A DNA stretch of 64,000 nt from Endotrypanum monterogeii (lineage: Eukaryota > Euglenozoa > Kinetoplastea > Trypanosomatida > Trypanosomatidae), in contig CM007315.1 of NCBI GenBank assembly GCA_000333855.2, positions 436,788 through 500,787 of the forward strand, read 5' to 3'. This document shows, in pieces, positions 41,805-54,318 of the stretch. The notes beneath the pieces were generated by a model. The model saw only the letters and a list, made by a program, of their open reading frames with translations, was not told where the DNA came from and did not search any database. Position 1 is the stretch's first letter; each line of letters opens with the position of its first letter. The position numbers were made by a program, and so were the translations under genes.

Positions 41805-42888
41805 TTCCCCTCTTCCGCATGTCCATAATGAAGCGAGTTCGTCTTTCTGTGTGCCGTTGTGCTTTTCTCCTCGTTTTTATTTTTCACAAAAAAAAATGTT
41901 TGACAATGGAGCGGCAAACAAAAATATATTTAAATCAGAAAGTCGACAAGTGAAACGCTGAAAAAAAAAAAGAAATACATAACATATATATAAATATACA
42001 TATATATACTTCTGTTGTATGAGGGAAGGGGGGGGATAGAGAGCGGTAGCCGCACTTGCATACATATATTTATGCGCAACTACCATCTACAAAAAAATCC
42101 TCTCCCCCATCCTCTTCCATTTTTCCAGAGAGAGCGCGAAGGGGCGCCCTATCGAGCAAGAGGGAAAAAGTCTTTGTGCGACTGTGCTCGTGGGGTGGAG
42201 GGGGGGGGCGCGAGAAAGAAAGTACATTAAAAAAAGAAATAAACATTTCACATCAACAAGCTCAAAAAGACATTGAGAATAAAAAGGGAGTACACGAGAG
42301 GTGTCAGAGAGAGAAAAAAGGGAGATGGGGGTGGGGGCCAGCGCACCACAAGCACGGGGAAGCTCTCGTGAAGTCCCTCCAGCACTCCGGATGAGCATAC
42401 ATTTTGTCAGAATCCAGAGGTTTTTTTTTTTGCATTCGGTAGGAGCGCAAGAGTGATAGGTTTTCTCTACCAACAATTTGCGTCCATTACCTGTACATGC
42501 GTGAGTACAGGCACGTACATACACCAAGGTGAATCCGAAAGGGAGAAACAAGGAAGAGGAACACACGCCACCACCTTCCTCCCCTCCGGGGGAATATATA
42601 TAATATATATTATATATATATTATATATATAGAGAGATCAGTGTTACTCGATATGGAAACATTTTTCCTTTTGCACCTTTGAATACCTCCACTAGCCCAG
42701 TGACCTCAAATTTTTGTATTGTTTCGGGTGTGCATGTCTCTGGGTTTCTCTGTCCGGGAGGGGAGAGAGGGGAGGGGGGGGGGCAATATGAGGGAGAAAG
42801 TGGAAGAGGTTGCTGGAGTGACACGCATATCTTTTTAGATAGCATTCTGATTTTTTTCTTTTTCGGAAAAAGAGATGAATAAATCCCG

Positions 42889-42920
<32 letters not shown>

Positions 42921-44882
42921 CTCACCCAAAGGGAAGTAGAGATACAATAAAAAATGGAGGAGGGTGGGTGGGTGGTGTAAAGAAAGGGGAAGAGAGAGCG
43001 AGGGCAGGTTTAAGTGAAAAAAAAGAAACATTAGTGCACGGAAGGGAGAAAGAAATAAAGACACGAGATGAGACTGACCAAAGATTTACGTGGTATGGGG
43101 AGAAAATGTTTTTTTTTTTTCGATGAGAGTCTGGGGAAGGGTGAAGAATCTTTTTTTTCCCGTAGCAAGAAAAAAAAGTAAAAAAATGGAGGTGCTTTAA
43201 CAGTTACCTAGAAACAAAGCGAGTGGGGGGGGTGTGGAGGATAGAGGAAGAAAGCACTGTCGCGTGAGGAAGAAACGGATACACTACACGGCACTACACA
43301 TAAGCGCACTAGTGAATCTACCAGTCACAATGCCAAATATGGGTGAGTAGGAGAGAGAGAGGAGGGGGGATTAGACAGGCGGTGCAGAGCGCGCGGCGAT
43401 GTGTGTGTGTGTGTAGAGGAGATAAAAGCGTTCAGAAGATAGGGTAGCACGTCCATGGGTGTAGCCCAGCAACCACACACTAAGTACAACGTTGAGTGAT
43501 GAGGGGTGCGGAGAAAAAGAAAGTCGAGAAAGAAAGGAGGGCAAGCAGTCGGTGTATAGGCACCTCTCTCCCCCTCCTCACATATACACACACACACACA
43601 CACACAAATATCCACAGCTCCATATCAGCTTGTTCAGAAGCAGTTGAGGGATGTGCAGAGAAGCAGGTGCACCAAGAGTGCAGGCGTATCTCACAAAAAA
43701 AAGTGGAGGGAGGGAGAGAGGGGGTACTGCATTCAAGGGCAACAATAGAGAACATACCAAAGAATAAAAATAGGGGGAGTGATGAGGGGAGGAGGGCTCA
43801 GACAGAGACTTGGACTGCAGCCGAGAACAAGGGCGAAGCCTCCGCACTTATCCACACACGAAGCTTAAAAAAAAGGGGAGAAAGGGGAAATATTTCACAA
43901 GGTGAGGGATTAAAAGATGCAAAAAACACACACGCACACTCACATGAAAACCGCGCGCGAAGTGAAAGAAAAAAAAATACACCAGAAGAATTATATTCTT
44001 TTTTTTTTGAGATTTTTCCGCCTAGAGGGGAGGAGAGAGGGGGGAGGCTAAGATAAACAAATAAAGGCAGTGACGAATGAACAGAGTAGTCACGAGTACC
44101 TGTTCAAATATCGAATAAATAAATCAACTAAAACAGAAATAGAAAAAAAACGGGAGAGAAAATGAGCGAGGCATCAAGAACCCCCCATTGTCACATTCAA
44201 TGAGGGCGGGTATCCGCCCATCGAGTATAAAAACTCTTTTCAGGGCGCGGGTGCCGTCATGGGAGAAAGAAAATGCAGGCTCCCCCGAAAAAAAGGGGGC
44301 GAAGGTGGGATGGGGAAGAACGAGAGAAAGAGAAGGGGGGAAAAGGATTTGATTGATGCATGAACGTGTGCGGGATGGGAAAAAAAAAACAGAGGCAAGC
44401 GGAATACAAACGTTCCCTGATCGGTTTGCAGTTGATTGGGTTCGCTGTATTCCTCTGTCTTCGCCGTCGTTTCTATTGTCGTTCATGTGTACTCCGCGGA
44501 CGTTGGCATCTAGAGCACTGAGGAGGGAGGGAGGGGGGAAGGGGGGAGGGGGAAGGAAAAACGATTGACCACAAAAAAAAAAAATATGTATGTCGTGTGT
44601 GCGTGGGATCAACTAAAAGTATCGGAGGGAGGAGAGACGTTTCCATGATTCAGTCACAGCTAAACACAAATTGTTCCACTCCCGCATACACAAACACAAC
44701 CACTCAGAAGATGCAACTGAGGGGAAGAAAGGAATATACCGAGAGAGGGTAGAAAAGCGGAGGAGGGGGTTCGTCTATGGGGAAAGAGGGAATACTGTTG
44801 TTATGGTGGAGGTGTGGTAAACAAAAAGAAGCAAGCACACACACCCACACACACACAGAGGCGCCACACCAATGGAAATCGC

Positions 44883-46751
44883 TTACATGTAATGACTCAA
44901 AATATAATTTGGCATGTACATTGTCACATTCGGTGGTGTCATTATGTATTGCATGCCAGCGGTGGCCGCCTCGAACGACGGAGGTGGTGGAAGGTTGTTC
45001 TTCTCAACCGGGATGCGGATATCGAGCGGATGCTGTGGGGAATGCGAGTACGACACGGGGCGGGGGGCGGTTCGGGATGTCTGGTTGTTAAGGCTGCTCA
45101 TTTGTTTCCCATCCGTAGCATCGTTATGTGGGGAAACACACCCAGAGGAGGCAGAAGAGGAGTTGAAGAATTCACCTGTGTATACCCCAGTCGGCTCTTC
45201 CGCAACAGCCGCCGGATCCAAAAAACTCGGCGGTATCGGCAACGTTCCCTTCGGTGGTAGGAGGTGAACATCGATGGCTTGGTAACCCCACCCTTTTGTT
45301 GCCGCGATGGCACCACTCAGCAGGTTGGGATTATATTCCACAGGAATGCCTAATTTATTCAGCATTTGTGCCGCCTCTTTGCTGTCCGATGCCTTCTCCA
45401 TCAACTCTGCCGGGACGAAGACTTCCGCCTTGAACTGCACGCGTGATCCGACCGGTAGGTTAACTAGTCCCCCGCTCGTTGTTGCGTCGACCTCACTCGA
45501 GTTGCGCTGCAGGCAGTGATAGTGGACAAAGATGTCCCCCATTGTGACTGGGTGGCGGGAGTGCGGGACACCCTTGATGTACACCACATCCAATTCCTTC
45601 GCTTCGAGACTGAACTCCTCCGAGTCGGAAATAAAAGACGTGTTTTCACTTCCCCTGTGCTTGGCGGCACTTGTCTCTGTGCAGTTGAGCGTCTGCTCGT
45701 GGGGGGTGTTTGCCTGACGCTCGGTGATGTTACAAGATTCCCCGGCTTCGGCGGTAGTCTTCTTTGTAGAGTCTTTGAGCGGAATGAGTTTATAAGTAGC
45801 GGACACGAAGCCGTAGCCGCGGATCGGGTTGAAGCGCTTCACTCGCCCCTCGTAGTAGACACCAGCCTCGTAGCCCTTGCCGGCGTCACCGTTGCGCACA
45901 ATAGGCGTCGATTGGGAGCCTGAAATCGTTTTGTGTGCAACAACGGCGCTCTGTAAGTCGTTCTGGGCGGTGGTTGTGCCGCCAGGTGAGGGGTGCGCAC
46001 TGTTGCAATACCGGGGAGGTGGGGCGAGGTTCCCCGGTGACGCCACAGGCGGAGATTGAAAGAAAAAAGCCCCGGTGGGGGGGAAGCACGGCACTGCACT
46101 GGCGCAGAGCTGTGGAGGGACCTGTGCTGAGGAAGAGAAGGGGGTATATCCGTGGAGCGTGTCTTCATTCGCACTGGTAAAGGACGAAGACTGCTGGATG
46201 CCAGACACGCTGCCCGTTGGATAGTTCGCAAGGGGTGCAGCAGCCATATTGAAGACACTACCGACGCTGCCGCCAGAGTGCATTGGGGGAGGGTAGCTGC
46301 CGATGGGTGCAGCGGGGGCAGTGAAGGCGACAGGGGCCCCCGGGGTCGTCATCATTCCGTTTCCCGTCGCGAGCTGGAAAGTTGGAGTCAACGAGCTGTG
46401 TGGCGCTGAGAGGTCCGATAGACTTATGAAATGAGTCTGGTTTGGGTGCATCATGCCAGGCACGAAGGAGGCCGCCATGCCTGCACCTTCGACGGTTTGT
46501 GCGACAGGGGTCTGCTGGGGCGAAAAGTGGAGAAGCGTCTGCGCATCGCTCGACTGCGAGCCAGGTGCAGCTACGGAGGACTGTATCATTCCAGGCATGC
46601 CGCATGCCATCGAGGCCCCATGAGTATCAGAAGGTGTTGGTGCTTGTGCTGTAGGGGGCGTAGTGGCCAGTGTGAAATTCATTGACTGTGGTGACACTGT
46701 CGGAAGCGCGCCGTGCTGGCCGGCAGAGGGAACTACGGGAAGCCAGTACAT
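44883..46751 (-). CDS. Cold-shock-domain RNA-binding protein with expanded domain, 622 residues
   Basis: The first ATG is at 46751 (MYWLPVVPSAG); the frame extends 19 codons further only to a GTG. Residues 1-285 are Ser/Thr/Pro/Gly/Ala-rich. The cold-shock fold starts near 298 with YYEGRVKRFNPIRGYGFVSA (RNP1 near 310). RNP2, GDIFVHYH, comes only near residue 404, because about 60 extra acidic and Ser-rich residues are inserted compared with its neighbour. A second insert follows before GYQAIDVHLLPP. Both RNP motifs are intact, so single-stranded RNA binding is expected. The shared architecture, orientation, MY- start and adjacency with 39369-40826 indicate an old tandem duplication. The function is inferred as mRNA regulation. 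Confidence 0.88.
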   Translation of the reverse strand: MYWLPVVPSAGQHGALPTVSPQSMNFTLATTPPTAQAPTPSDTHGASMACGMPGMIQSSVAAPGSQSSDAQTLLHFSPQQTPVAQTVEGAGMAASFVPGMMHPNQTHFISLSDLSAPHSSLTPTFQLATGNGMMTTPGAPVAFTAPAAPIGSYPPPMHSGGSVGSVFNMAAAPLANYPTGSVSGIQQSSSFTSANEDTLHGYTPFSSSAQVPPQLCASAVPCFPPTGAFFFQSPPVASPGNLAPPPRYCNSAHPSPGGTTTAQNDLQSAVVAHKTISGSQSTPIVRNGDAGKGYEAGVYYEGRVKRFNPIRGYGFVSATYKLIPLKDSTKKTTAEAGESCNITERQANTPHEQTLNCTETSAAKHRGSENTSFISDSEEFSLEAKELDVVYIKGVPHSRHPVTMGDIFVHYHCLQRNSSEVDATTSGGLVNLPVGSRVQFKAEVFVPAELMEKASDSKEAAQMLNKLGIPVEYNPNLLSGAIAATKGWGYQAIDVHLLPPKGTLPIPPSFLDPAAVAEEPTGVYTGEFFNSSSASSGCVSPHNDATDGKQMSSLNNQTSRTAPRPVSYSHSPQHPLDIRIPVEKNNLPPPPSFEAATAGMQYIMTPPNVTMYMPNYILSHYM

Positions 46752-46821
46752 TTTCCGATGCGGAGGTGAAAGGGAAATACCTTTAGAGGTCTCGAAGGTG
46801 ATCTGCACACTTTATGGACGA

Positions 46822-46823
46822 CT
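46822..46823 (-). promoter_or_regulatory. Predicted trans-splice acceptor of the second cold-shock gene
   Basis: A strong pyrimidine tract on the minus strand (plus 46831-46855) is followed by CGCAAAG, about 70 nt before the ATG at 46751. A later CAG close to 46804 is an alternative. Confidence 0.5.
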
Positions 46824-48701
46824 TTGCGTAGGAAGGGGGAGGGAGGGAGGGGTGGCAAGTCACGCCTGGACTGTTGCAGAACTCGGGTATATCCTGCGAC
46901 CGTATTGAGTGAATTGTGTAAGATGAAGGCACTCAATTTTTCTTCTTCCGAGGCCACACATACACACACAAAAAAAAAAACGTTACCAGCGCTTTGTCTT
47001 TGGTACTGTTTGGGGGAAAAAATCAGAAGAAAAGATGATACGACAGTGGTCAGCACCACCACCCCAACAAAAAAGTGTATTTTCTGCGTTCACCTGAGCT
47101 TGTTACACACACACACACACACACACAATCTTGTATTTAAATATCTTTTCGTCGCTCTTTCTTGGATGGAAAAAAAAAAAGGGAGGGGAGGGTGAGGGGG
47201 CTGCGCTGCAAACTGCACGGTGATCACGTGGAAGTAAGACAACAACGAAAAACAGCGCACAAGAAGGAAAATAAAACCCTAAAAGAGGGGAAACAAGGCG
47301 GGTTGATGAATGAGTGGGTGACGATGTGTTGAAAGCTGAGAACCAGTACAACTGTGGATGTTGGCTGTATCCTCTTATTTTTTATTTTTTTTGATTGTAC
47401 TTCTGCAGATGATGCACTCAACTCCCCCGGTGAACGAAAAAAAAAACCCTATATATATTTTCCTGTGCTTATTGTCACGTTATCGAGAATGTTGGCAAGA
47501 AGAGACACAGAAAAGATCTTGAACACTATTTCAGTGCCACAGGAGGTTGACGAGTACAGAAAGACTATCGGAGCACACAGGAATGCTTGTGAAAGGGGGA
47601 GGACAACAGAAAAAGAGAGGGTGGGGTGACACGCAAATAAAAAAAGGAAAACCAAAAAGTGTATATATATAAATATATATAAATAAAAAAATAATAATAA
47701 TAAAAAATATATATATATATATAATATGTAAGCTGTACGCCCGTGTTGGGGAGCCAATTGAGATGCAGAAAAGTGCCAAATATAGAGCCTAAGCTTAAAT
47801 AAGGGACAGAGAAGTCAAACCGCAGACGCGGACGCCACCAAAAGAAGAAGCACTACACCAGTAGAGTGACTGGGGAAAAACAAGGAAAATATTAGGCGAG
47901 AGCAGGTTGACAAAAAAAAAAAAGGGAAGGGAAAGAGAGAGAGAGAGGGGTTGAAGGCTGAGGAAGGGAAGAGGGGGGAGTCACAGAGAAAAAGGAGTGT
48001 ATATGTAGCGTATAACAGCAGAGGAGAGTCGATGCAGATGCGGGAAAAAGGTAAAAAAAGGACCACTCCAAAGGGGAAAGCGGGGCGGGGGAGGCGTAAA
48101 GGGAGGAGAAAGGGGGTATAGATGCAAAGAACAGAGGCACACTCACGTGAAAACGACGACAAAAATGGGCCTCACACACACGAAAAAAAAAATAATGATG
48201 ATGTATTGAGGGAAAAAAGTTAAGGGGGGGGTGGAGGAGAGGGTGGAGAAAGGAAGATGCGCAGTCAAATGACAAGGGGGATCAGCTGAACAATAAATAA
48301 ATAAACCGCGAACTACGGAAGATGGGGAAGTGCTCAGGACCCGGGAAAAGGTCGAGAGGAAGGGAAAAAAAAAGCCGTGCTTCGAGTGTCACCAGCGTTT
48401 ACACTACAAATAATAAATAATAATTATAATAAAAAACCAAAAAAACCGAAACCAACGTGCTGAATAAAAATGCCTTGCAAGAAAGAGGAAGGAGAAATAA
48501 ACCTGATCTAATTCTTTTTTGTGTTTTCTGGATCAGAGGCGATTCCCACAGTCACCACGCAGATGTCTGAAACGTGTAGAGAGATCGATCCCAGTCCTTG
48601 CAGACACGCTGTTGCTTCTGTTCGTGTGGAATTTTTTTTTTTAAACCTTTCTTTTTCTAATTCAGAGCGGTTAGAATAATAAAAAAAATAAATATATAAA
48701 T

Positions 48702-48735
<34 letters not shown>

Positions 48736-48835
48736 GTATGTATAATGTATATAAAGCGAGAGATCTTCCCCCGACTCACACAGTGCAACAGGAGAGATGG
48801 AGAAGATGCGGTACTTTGTGGAACTAATCTCCTAT

Positions 48836-48838
<3 letters not shown>

Positions 48839-48868
<30 letters not shown>
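48839..48868. repeat. CA microsatellite
   Basis: Fifteen CA units in the spacer. Confidence 0.95.
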
Positions 48869-48869
<1 letters not shown>

Positions 48870-50107
48870 CTACCAGAAATAAGGGAAATGTCAACCACAA
48901 TAAATGGGGTGAAAAATAAAAAAGGAGATGTCAAAAAAAAAAAACAGAGGATGCAAAGAGAAAGGAGGGATTGCAAACAGCGAGCTCTACGGCAGCACAG
49001 GAAAGGAAATCCCCAAATCGATAACAAACGGAAAATGTTAAAAAGGGTAAAAAAAAGAGAAGAAAGAAGTGTCACACGCTTTATCCTCTCAGTAGCGAAC
49101 CTATATCAAATGATATTCACGTGTTTTCTCTCTTTTTTTTTTTGAACTACAGGAATCACAGAAATGAATACGCCGATGAAAGACACGAGATGGGGTCCTA
49201 TGCAACGTCGTTTCGAGGGGGACAGAGAGAGAGTTCGCTGATACTCCGGGAGGGGGGAAAGACAAAAGAATTTAGGTGTACCTTTTTATCTTCTGACGAG
49301 TGTTACTGCAAGCACAAAAAAGGGGGGAGGGAGGTCAATGAGCGGATCTCCAAGGAGTTGAGAAACACAGAAAAACCACCGCAAAAAAAAAAAAACGATA
49401 CAAACAGAAAAAAAAGGCGATTTAAAAAACTCTGTATACCTGACGCAAAGGACGTATACACGCAAGCACACACACTTACACACTCACACCACAAGAAAAA
49501 GACGAGAGGGAAGAGAAAAAAAAGACGTCGATTTTTTTAATTGCAAAAAAAGAAGAAGATGATGCAGAAGGTGACAAAAATATCAGGAAAAAGGGAGGGG
49601 GGGGGAGAAGAAGTGAGGGTAGAGCTCTTGTGACTAGTGACACACACAAAGAGAGAGAAAGGATTCACGTTCTTTGTGTTGCCCCTCTTGAGACCGTAAA
49701 TAAAATCCTAAACGATTTCTTTTTGTTGTTGTTGTTGTTTTTGTGTGGGAAGAGAGAAAAAAAATGAATAGGTCTGCGTGTGTGTGTGCTGCTGATCTGA
49801 TTTTACGTTATAGATTTACGCCTAAGCGCACAAATAAAACAAATATTAATAATAAAAGGGTGTGTGATAGGCGATGGCTTCAGTTGTGTATCCGATAGGA
49901 GCCGCGAACACGCGCACACGTGGGTGGTGGTGCTGTGTGAGAGCTGATCTTGTGTTTTTTTCTTTTCTCGAAAGGGATCTTGCGCTACACAAGGAAAACA
50001 CAGGAGAGGGTAGGGGGATTCGATGGGGAAGAAAGAGAAGGGATGGAGAAGAGGGGGAGAAGGAGAGCCGGAATATATATATGTATATATAAAGAGGTTA
50101 GTCCAGC

Positions 50108-50109
<2 letters not shown>

Positions 50110-50145
<36 letters not shown>
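50110..50145. repeat. TA microsatellite
   Basis: Eighteen TA units. Confidence 0.95.
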
Positions 50146-50147
<2 letters not shown>

Positions 50148-50332
50148 GTATGTATATGTATTGAGTGTGGGTGTGAGAGAGGTGCAAAACCAGCTGATCT
50201 TGACTAATAATAATAAAGAAGAGTTCAAGGACGAAGCCAGTGTAGGAAATAATTCACAGGCACCTCCACAGGCAGGAAAAAAAAAACGCGTAGTTCACGG
50301 GAACGGCTGTCAGAGAGGTGAATTTCAGTCCT

Positions 50333-50536
50333 CTAGGGAGGGGGGGATTGTTTCTTGGTCCGCTTCACGTCGGTTCTCTCCTTGAAGACTTCTCTCACCT
50401 CGCGCTCTTGTATCGGCAAATGCAGTCCAAGGTGCCCCCTATGTTCCGTGTTGGATTCTCTTTTCGAAGATGAACGGTAGCCGAATGTGCAACACGCGAG
50501 GTGTGGCGGTGGAGGTAGCGGCAATGGCGCACACAA
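50333..50536 (-). other. Coding-like islet, no ATG, possible gene remnant
   Basis: A minus frame without an in-frame ATG ends with LPIQEREVREVFKERTDVKR, encoded largely by GC-ending codons of the kind used in the real genes. The base composition is balanced, in contrast with the purine-rich surroundings. A second minus frame overlaps it (50395-50628). It may be the 3' end of a lost gene; chance is possible. Confidence 0.25.
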
Positions 50537-51188
50537 CCCACCCCCCTAAATGGCGGGTGAAGGGAGGGAAATATCAGAAAACGCAATGTCACAGGAAAAA
50601 AAAAGAAAGAAAACAGAGCAGCAGCCAAGAGCCCGATGAAAACTAATAATAATAATAATAATGGCTATTTCAGAGGGATCAAAACGTGCTTCGACTTGGA
50701 AGAGTATTTTGACCTCTCCTAAAAAAAAAAAAAAAGTGAAAATAAAAAGACTCGAGGTGTGAAGCACCCGCGCAGTGCACTGTGATGCAGGATAAAATGA
50801 AAAAAAAAAGGGAGGGAGCGGGTTGATTCCGCTGCAAATGAAATTTCGGAGAAACAAACAAACAAACAAACAAAAAAAGGCGATACAAACACACGAAGCA
50901 GTCCAAAAGAGGGAGAACGAGAAAGAGAAACAGGGTCGTGGACAAAGGTGAAAAGCGAGAGAGGGGGATAAGAAGAGATGATGTCAAGAGGGAGAAATAA
51001 ATAAATGTATTGTTGCTGAAAATAAATAAATATAAATATATATATATAAATAAATAAATATATATATATATTTACGGGGTGGGGAGTAAAGAGGTGTATG
51101 CGTTACAAGAAGGCTGGGGGGGGGGGGAGGGAGGGGGGGAGGGGGAGGGAGGGGGCAGTGAAACACACAAAACAAAGGGGGGAGAGGG

Positions 51189-51211
51189 TGTGTGTGTGTG
51201 TGTGTGTGTGT
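51189..51211. repeat. GT microsatellite
   Basis: About eleven GT units inside a G-rich stretch. Confidence 0.95.
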
Positions 51212-53298
51212 TTCGGGGAGGTGGGAAAAACGGGAAGGGGGGGAGGAGGAGGAGGACGGGGGGGGGAGCAGTAACAAACGCACGGGAGGAAAACTCCCCT
51301 CTGTATGTATGTGTGTGTGTATGTGTGTGTGTGTCTGAAATTTCTTTTTCGATCTGAAGGGGGGAAAAGTCGATTGAAACAAAAAAAGAAAAAAAAAGGA
51401 AACGACAAAAAGAAGAAGAAGAGGAGGATATTTGGCCGAAGTAGCGCGAGAAACTCTTTCTTTGCGTTCGATTTCTACGAAATGGATTTGCTTTTTTTGT
51501 TCGTTTTTAAAATATGCTTTTCATCAGCAGCGAAGGAAACACACAAAAAAAATAAAACAAACAAAGAGCAACAACAGTTAAAAAAAAAAAAAACTTACAC
51601 TCACTGAAAATGGAAGGGGCTGTGGAGGACTCTAACACGCACCAAAATACACGCGCGCACTAAGTTGCTGGTTAGCTGCGCTTTCCTTTCCAATATAAAT
51701 ATATAAATAAATATATAATAAATGTTTGCGTATCAGCTTTAAGATTTTGTCCCTCTTCCAGTTAAGGAAAAGAATGAAGAGGTGAGGGGGGGATTATGTA
51801 TTATATATATATATATATATATGTGTGTATGAATATATATCTTCAAAGATGTGGCGGTATCGAAAGCAAAAGGAGAGCGAGGAATCCAGTGGGCAGAGGG
51901 GGGGGGGTAAGGAGGCGTAGTGATCCACCACAGGACGAGATGTGCGACGGATACAAACAATATGGCCGCCCTATTTTTTTCTCTTCCACTCTCTGTTCTA
52001 CAAGTAAGCGATAACGGAACCACTGGTGTCGCTGCTGCTGCTGCTGCTGATTTTGGTGATGATTTATGTATGTGTGACCTCGTAAAGAAGCAACAGACGA
52101 AAAAATATTCAAAACACACACACACACACCCACACGAGAACCTGAGTTGTTTTGATGTATAGGCCGTGTACCGTACTGTTGATAGGGGGGAAAAGCAAAA
52201 TACAAGGAATAAGATACGGTAAATTCTTTGTCCCTTTCCCCTCCTTTTTCTTTTTTTATTATTCCCTGTTGGTTCTCGCTAGTGCCTGGAGGAGTTCCTG
52301 TGATCGGGGCAGTGATCAAAAAAAAAAATTCAGAATAGGTCAACACAGTTCTACAGAAACCAGCGACAAGCGAAGAGAGGATCCAACAACAGTATACCCA
52401 AATAATAATAAAAAAACACAGTCGGGGCGGGGATTAAAGAGAAGAGCAGTGCAAACAACACGATTCCACACCAAATATCTGTTGATGAAATTCTTATTTT
52501 CTGTTTCCTGTTCGTATATCGGACATGAAGGAATACTATACGCGTGTGTATGTGTGCCCGGGACCAATGTGTGATCGAGAGTTGAGGTGAGAGGAAGGGA
52601 GGGGAGGGGGACGGCGGCGAGTCGATGCATCAAGGAGAGTCGAGGAAAGGAAAATTCAGTGGACAGTCATACTGCAAAGCAGTGGTACAAAGAAAAAGTA
52701 AATAGTGCGAATAACACGACCAGAATAAAATCACCCCAAAAGGCCCTGAGGTGATCATTACGTGTGTATATGTGTATGTGTGTGTAAGTGTGTGTCTATG
52801 CAGGGGGGGGGGGCAGGTAAGGCCCCACAGCTGCACTTCGGACATTTCCACTCCCTTTTCTCGAGATAAGAGCCAACAACAAGTTTTTGTATGCAAGGGA
52901 ATTTTAGCGGTACACGTCACTTTGGAGAAGCGGCGGTGGGGTGTTGGTGGTGAGATGATTCGCCCCTCCCCCCCCCCCCACCACCACATAAATGTGTTTT
53001 CATTTCTTCGATACCAAGTCGTGAATGCATCATAAAATGCACAGCACAGGGGAGAGAGGAGGGGGGTTTAAAAAAGCAGATGTGAGTCTGTTGACTCAGC
53101 AGCATAGCAGAGAAGAAAATGAGAAAAAAAAATACGATTGGGGCGCTTTAGTGCCTTTATGTTCATCTGAAATTCTTTCAAAAGAAGGTTTTTGAAAAAA
53201 ATTGAAGCCGTAACACTCCTTCTCACCATTCACTACCGTTTCCAACGCCACTTTTTTTTTTTTTGATTATCTCCCTCCTCTTCTCTCTCTCCCCCATG

Positions 53299-54318
53299 TC
53301 ATGAGAAACTGTGAAAGAGGTCACGGGTGCACTTGCCGCAACGAGGGGGCAAACCACTCACAGATCTGCTAGCCGCATCATTCAGCATATCGTGATAAAC
53401 TTTATGATCTCGCTGCTGGGCGGCGTCCGCCTGTTCGATTTCTTGGCACAAAAGCAGAACACGTTGCTTGAGGTCCACGCGCAGGGCCTCGACCCTCGTT
53501 TGTTCCGCATGTTGTTGCTCCTCGACGGCTTTGTGTGCGGCCAGCTGCTCAGAGCGCTGCTGCATAACCTCAGCCAGTCTTTCTTCTTCACTCAGCATCC
53601 TCGCGCTAGAGGCCTGCGCTTCTTCATCCGCATACAGTTGTTCATCCTGGGAATGGGTGTGTGGCGTAGACATCGCATCCGGTTCCGTGTTGGACTGCGT
53701 TTCTAGGGGTTTGGGGTAGAGATCAGATGATGAGTTACCCGTCGTGCAAACTTTTTTATCGACTTTTTCTGCAGCTAAGAGTGTCGCTAAATCTCTTTTT
53801 CGATCTTTGAGCCGCTCAGTGGCCGTAGTCACTGCCTCTGTCAAGGAGGCGCGCTCTTGCTGCAGCAGTGAGACCTGGCGCCGAATATTTTCCAGACTGT
53901 TTTTGGGCTGGAGCAATTGTGTGATGTACGCATGCACCTGTGCAGCGCGCTGCCCGTACTGTCTACGAAGTGTTCTGACTTCCCCTTTGAGGGTATCCAC
54001 CTGATCGGTAATCTTTTCTCCGGGACCCTTGAGGTGGTGAATGTGAGTCCCCAAGGCGGAGATGGCCTCGCGCTGATGACGTATTTGATGAGTTATTTTC
54101 ATTTTTTCTGCGAGAAGTGCCTCCCGGCGCTGACGAGGGGCACTGTTGGGGGCGTTGCTGGCTTTCAGCACGTCCAGCTCCAGTCCCAGATCACTTAGCA
54201 GCTGTGTCGTTGCGCTGAGGCGCTTCTCATCTCGTTGCAGTGACTGCTGGGCTTGATGTAGCGCATCGTGAAAACTCTTCAGAGCATCTCCAGTGGAGGC
54301 GTCTAAGTGTCTGAGCAT
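53299..54318 (-). CDS. Coiled-coil protein, 339 residues
   Basis: The frame is open to 54522, but the chosen start is the ATG at 54318 (MLRHLDASTGDALKSFHDAL). A T10-CACAG acceptor lies 45 nt before it, and the upstream codons run through a TA microsatellite. Heptad-like helices cover most of residues 10-200 (for example EALLAEKMKITHQIRHQREA and LENIRRQVSLLQQERASLTE) and about 250-315. A Ser/Thr-rich break lies near 207-245. The tail carries a CGKC pair (RCGKCTRDLFHSFS). There is no signal peptide or membrane helix. It looks like a cytoskeletal, flagellar or vesicle scaffold component, but no specific family is recognised. It lies directly downstream of another coiled-coil gene. Confidence 0.8.
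   Translation of the reverse strand: MLRHLDASTGDALKSFHDALHQAQQSLQRDEKRLSATTQLLSDLGLELDVLKASNAPNSAPRQRREALLAEKMKITHQIRHQREAISALGTHIHHLKGPGEKITDQVDTLKGEVRTLRRQYGQRAAQVHAYITQLLQPKNSLENIRRQVSLLQQERASLTEAVTTATERLKDRKRDLATLLAAEKVDKKVCTTGNSSSDLYPKPLETQSNTEPDAMSTPHTHSQDEQLYADEEAQASSARMLSEEERLAEVMQQRSEQLAAHKAVEEQQHAEQTRVEALRVDLKQRVLLLCQEIEQADAAQQRDHKVYHDMLNDAASRSVSGLPPRCGKCTRDLFHSFS

Larger units (their letters stand above)
40827..44882. other. Spacer between the two cold-shock genes
   Basis: Low-complexity DNA with poly-A and G runs, TA repeats (40945-40975, about 42590-42630 and 42889-42916) and CA repeats near 43590-43607. One 74-codon ORF (41580-41804) is listed separately. Otherwise nothing is seen. 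At 4 kb it is long for a spacer between adjacent paralogues. Confidence 0.6.
46752..53298. other. Long spacer upstream of the cold-shock pair
   Basis: About 6.5 kb of repeats and purine runs: CA at 47104-47127 and 48839-48868, TA at 48707-48730 and 50110-50145, AAT at 50645-50662, GT at 51189-51211. A coding-like islet at 50333-50536 is listed separately. A canonical-looking acceptor near 52305 (ATCACAG after a T11 run on the minus strand) has no ORF behind it. No gene is supported. Confidence 0.55.
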
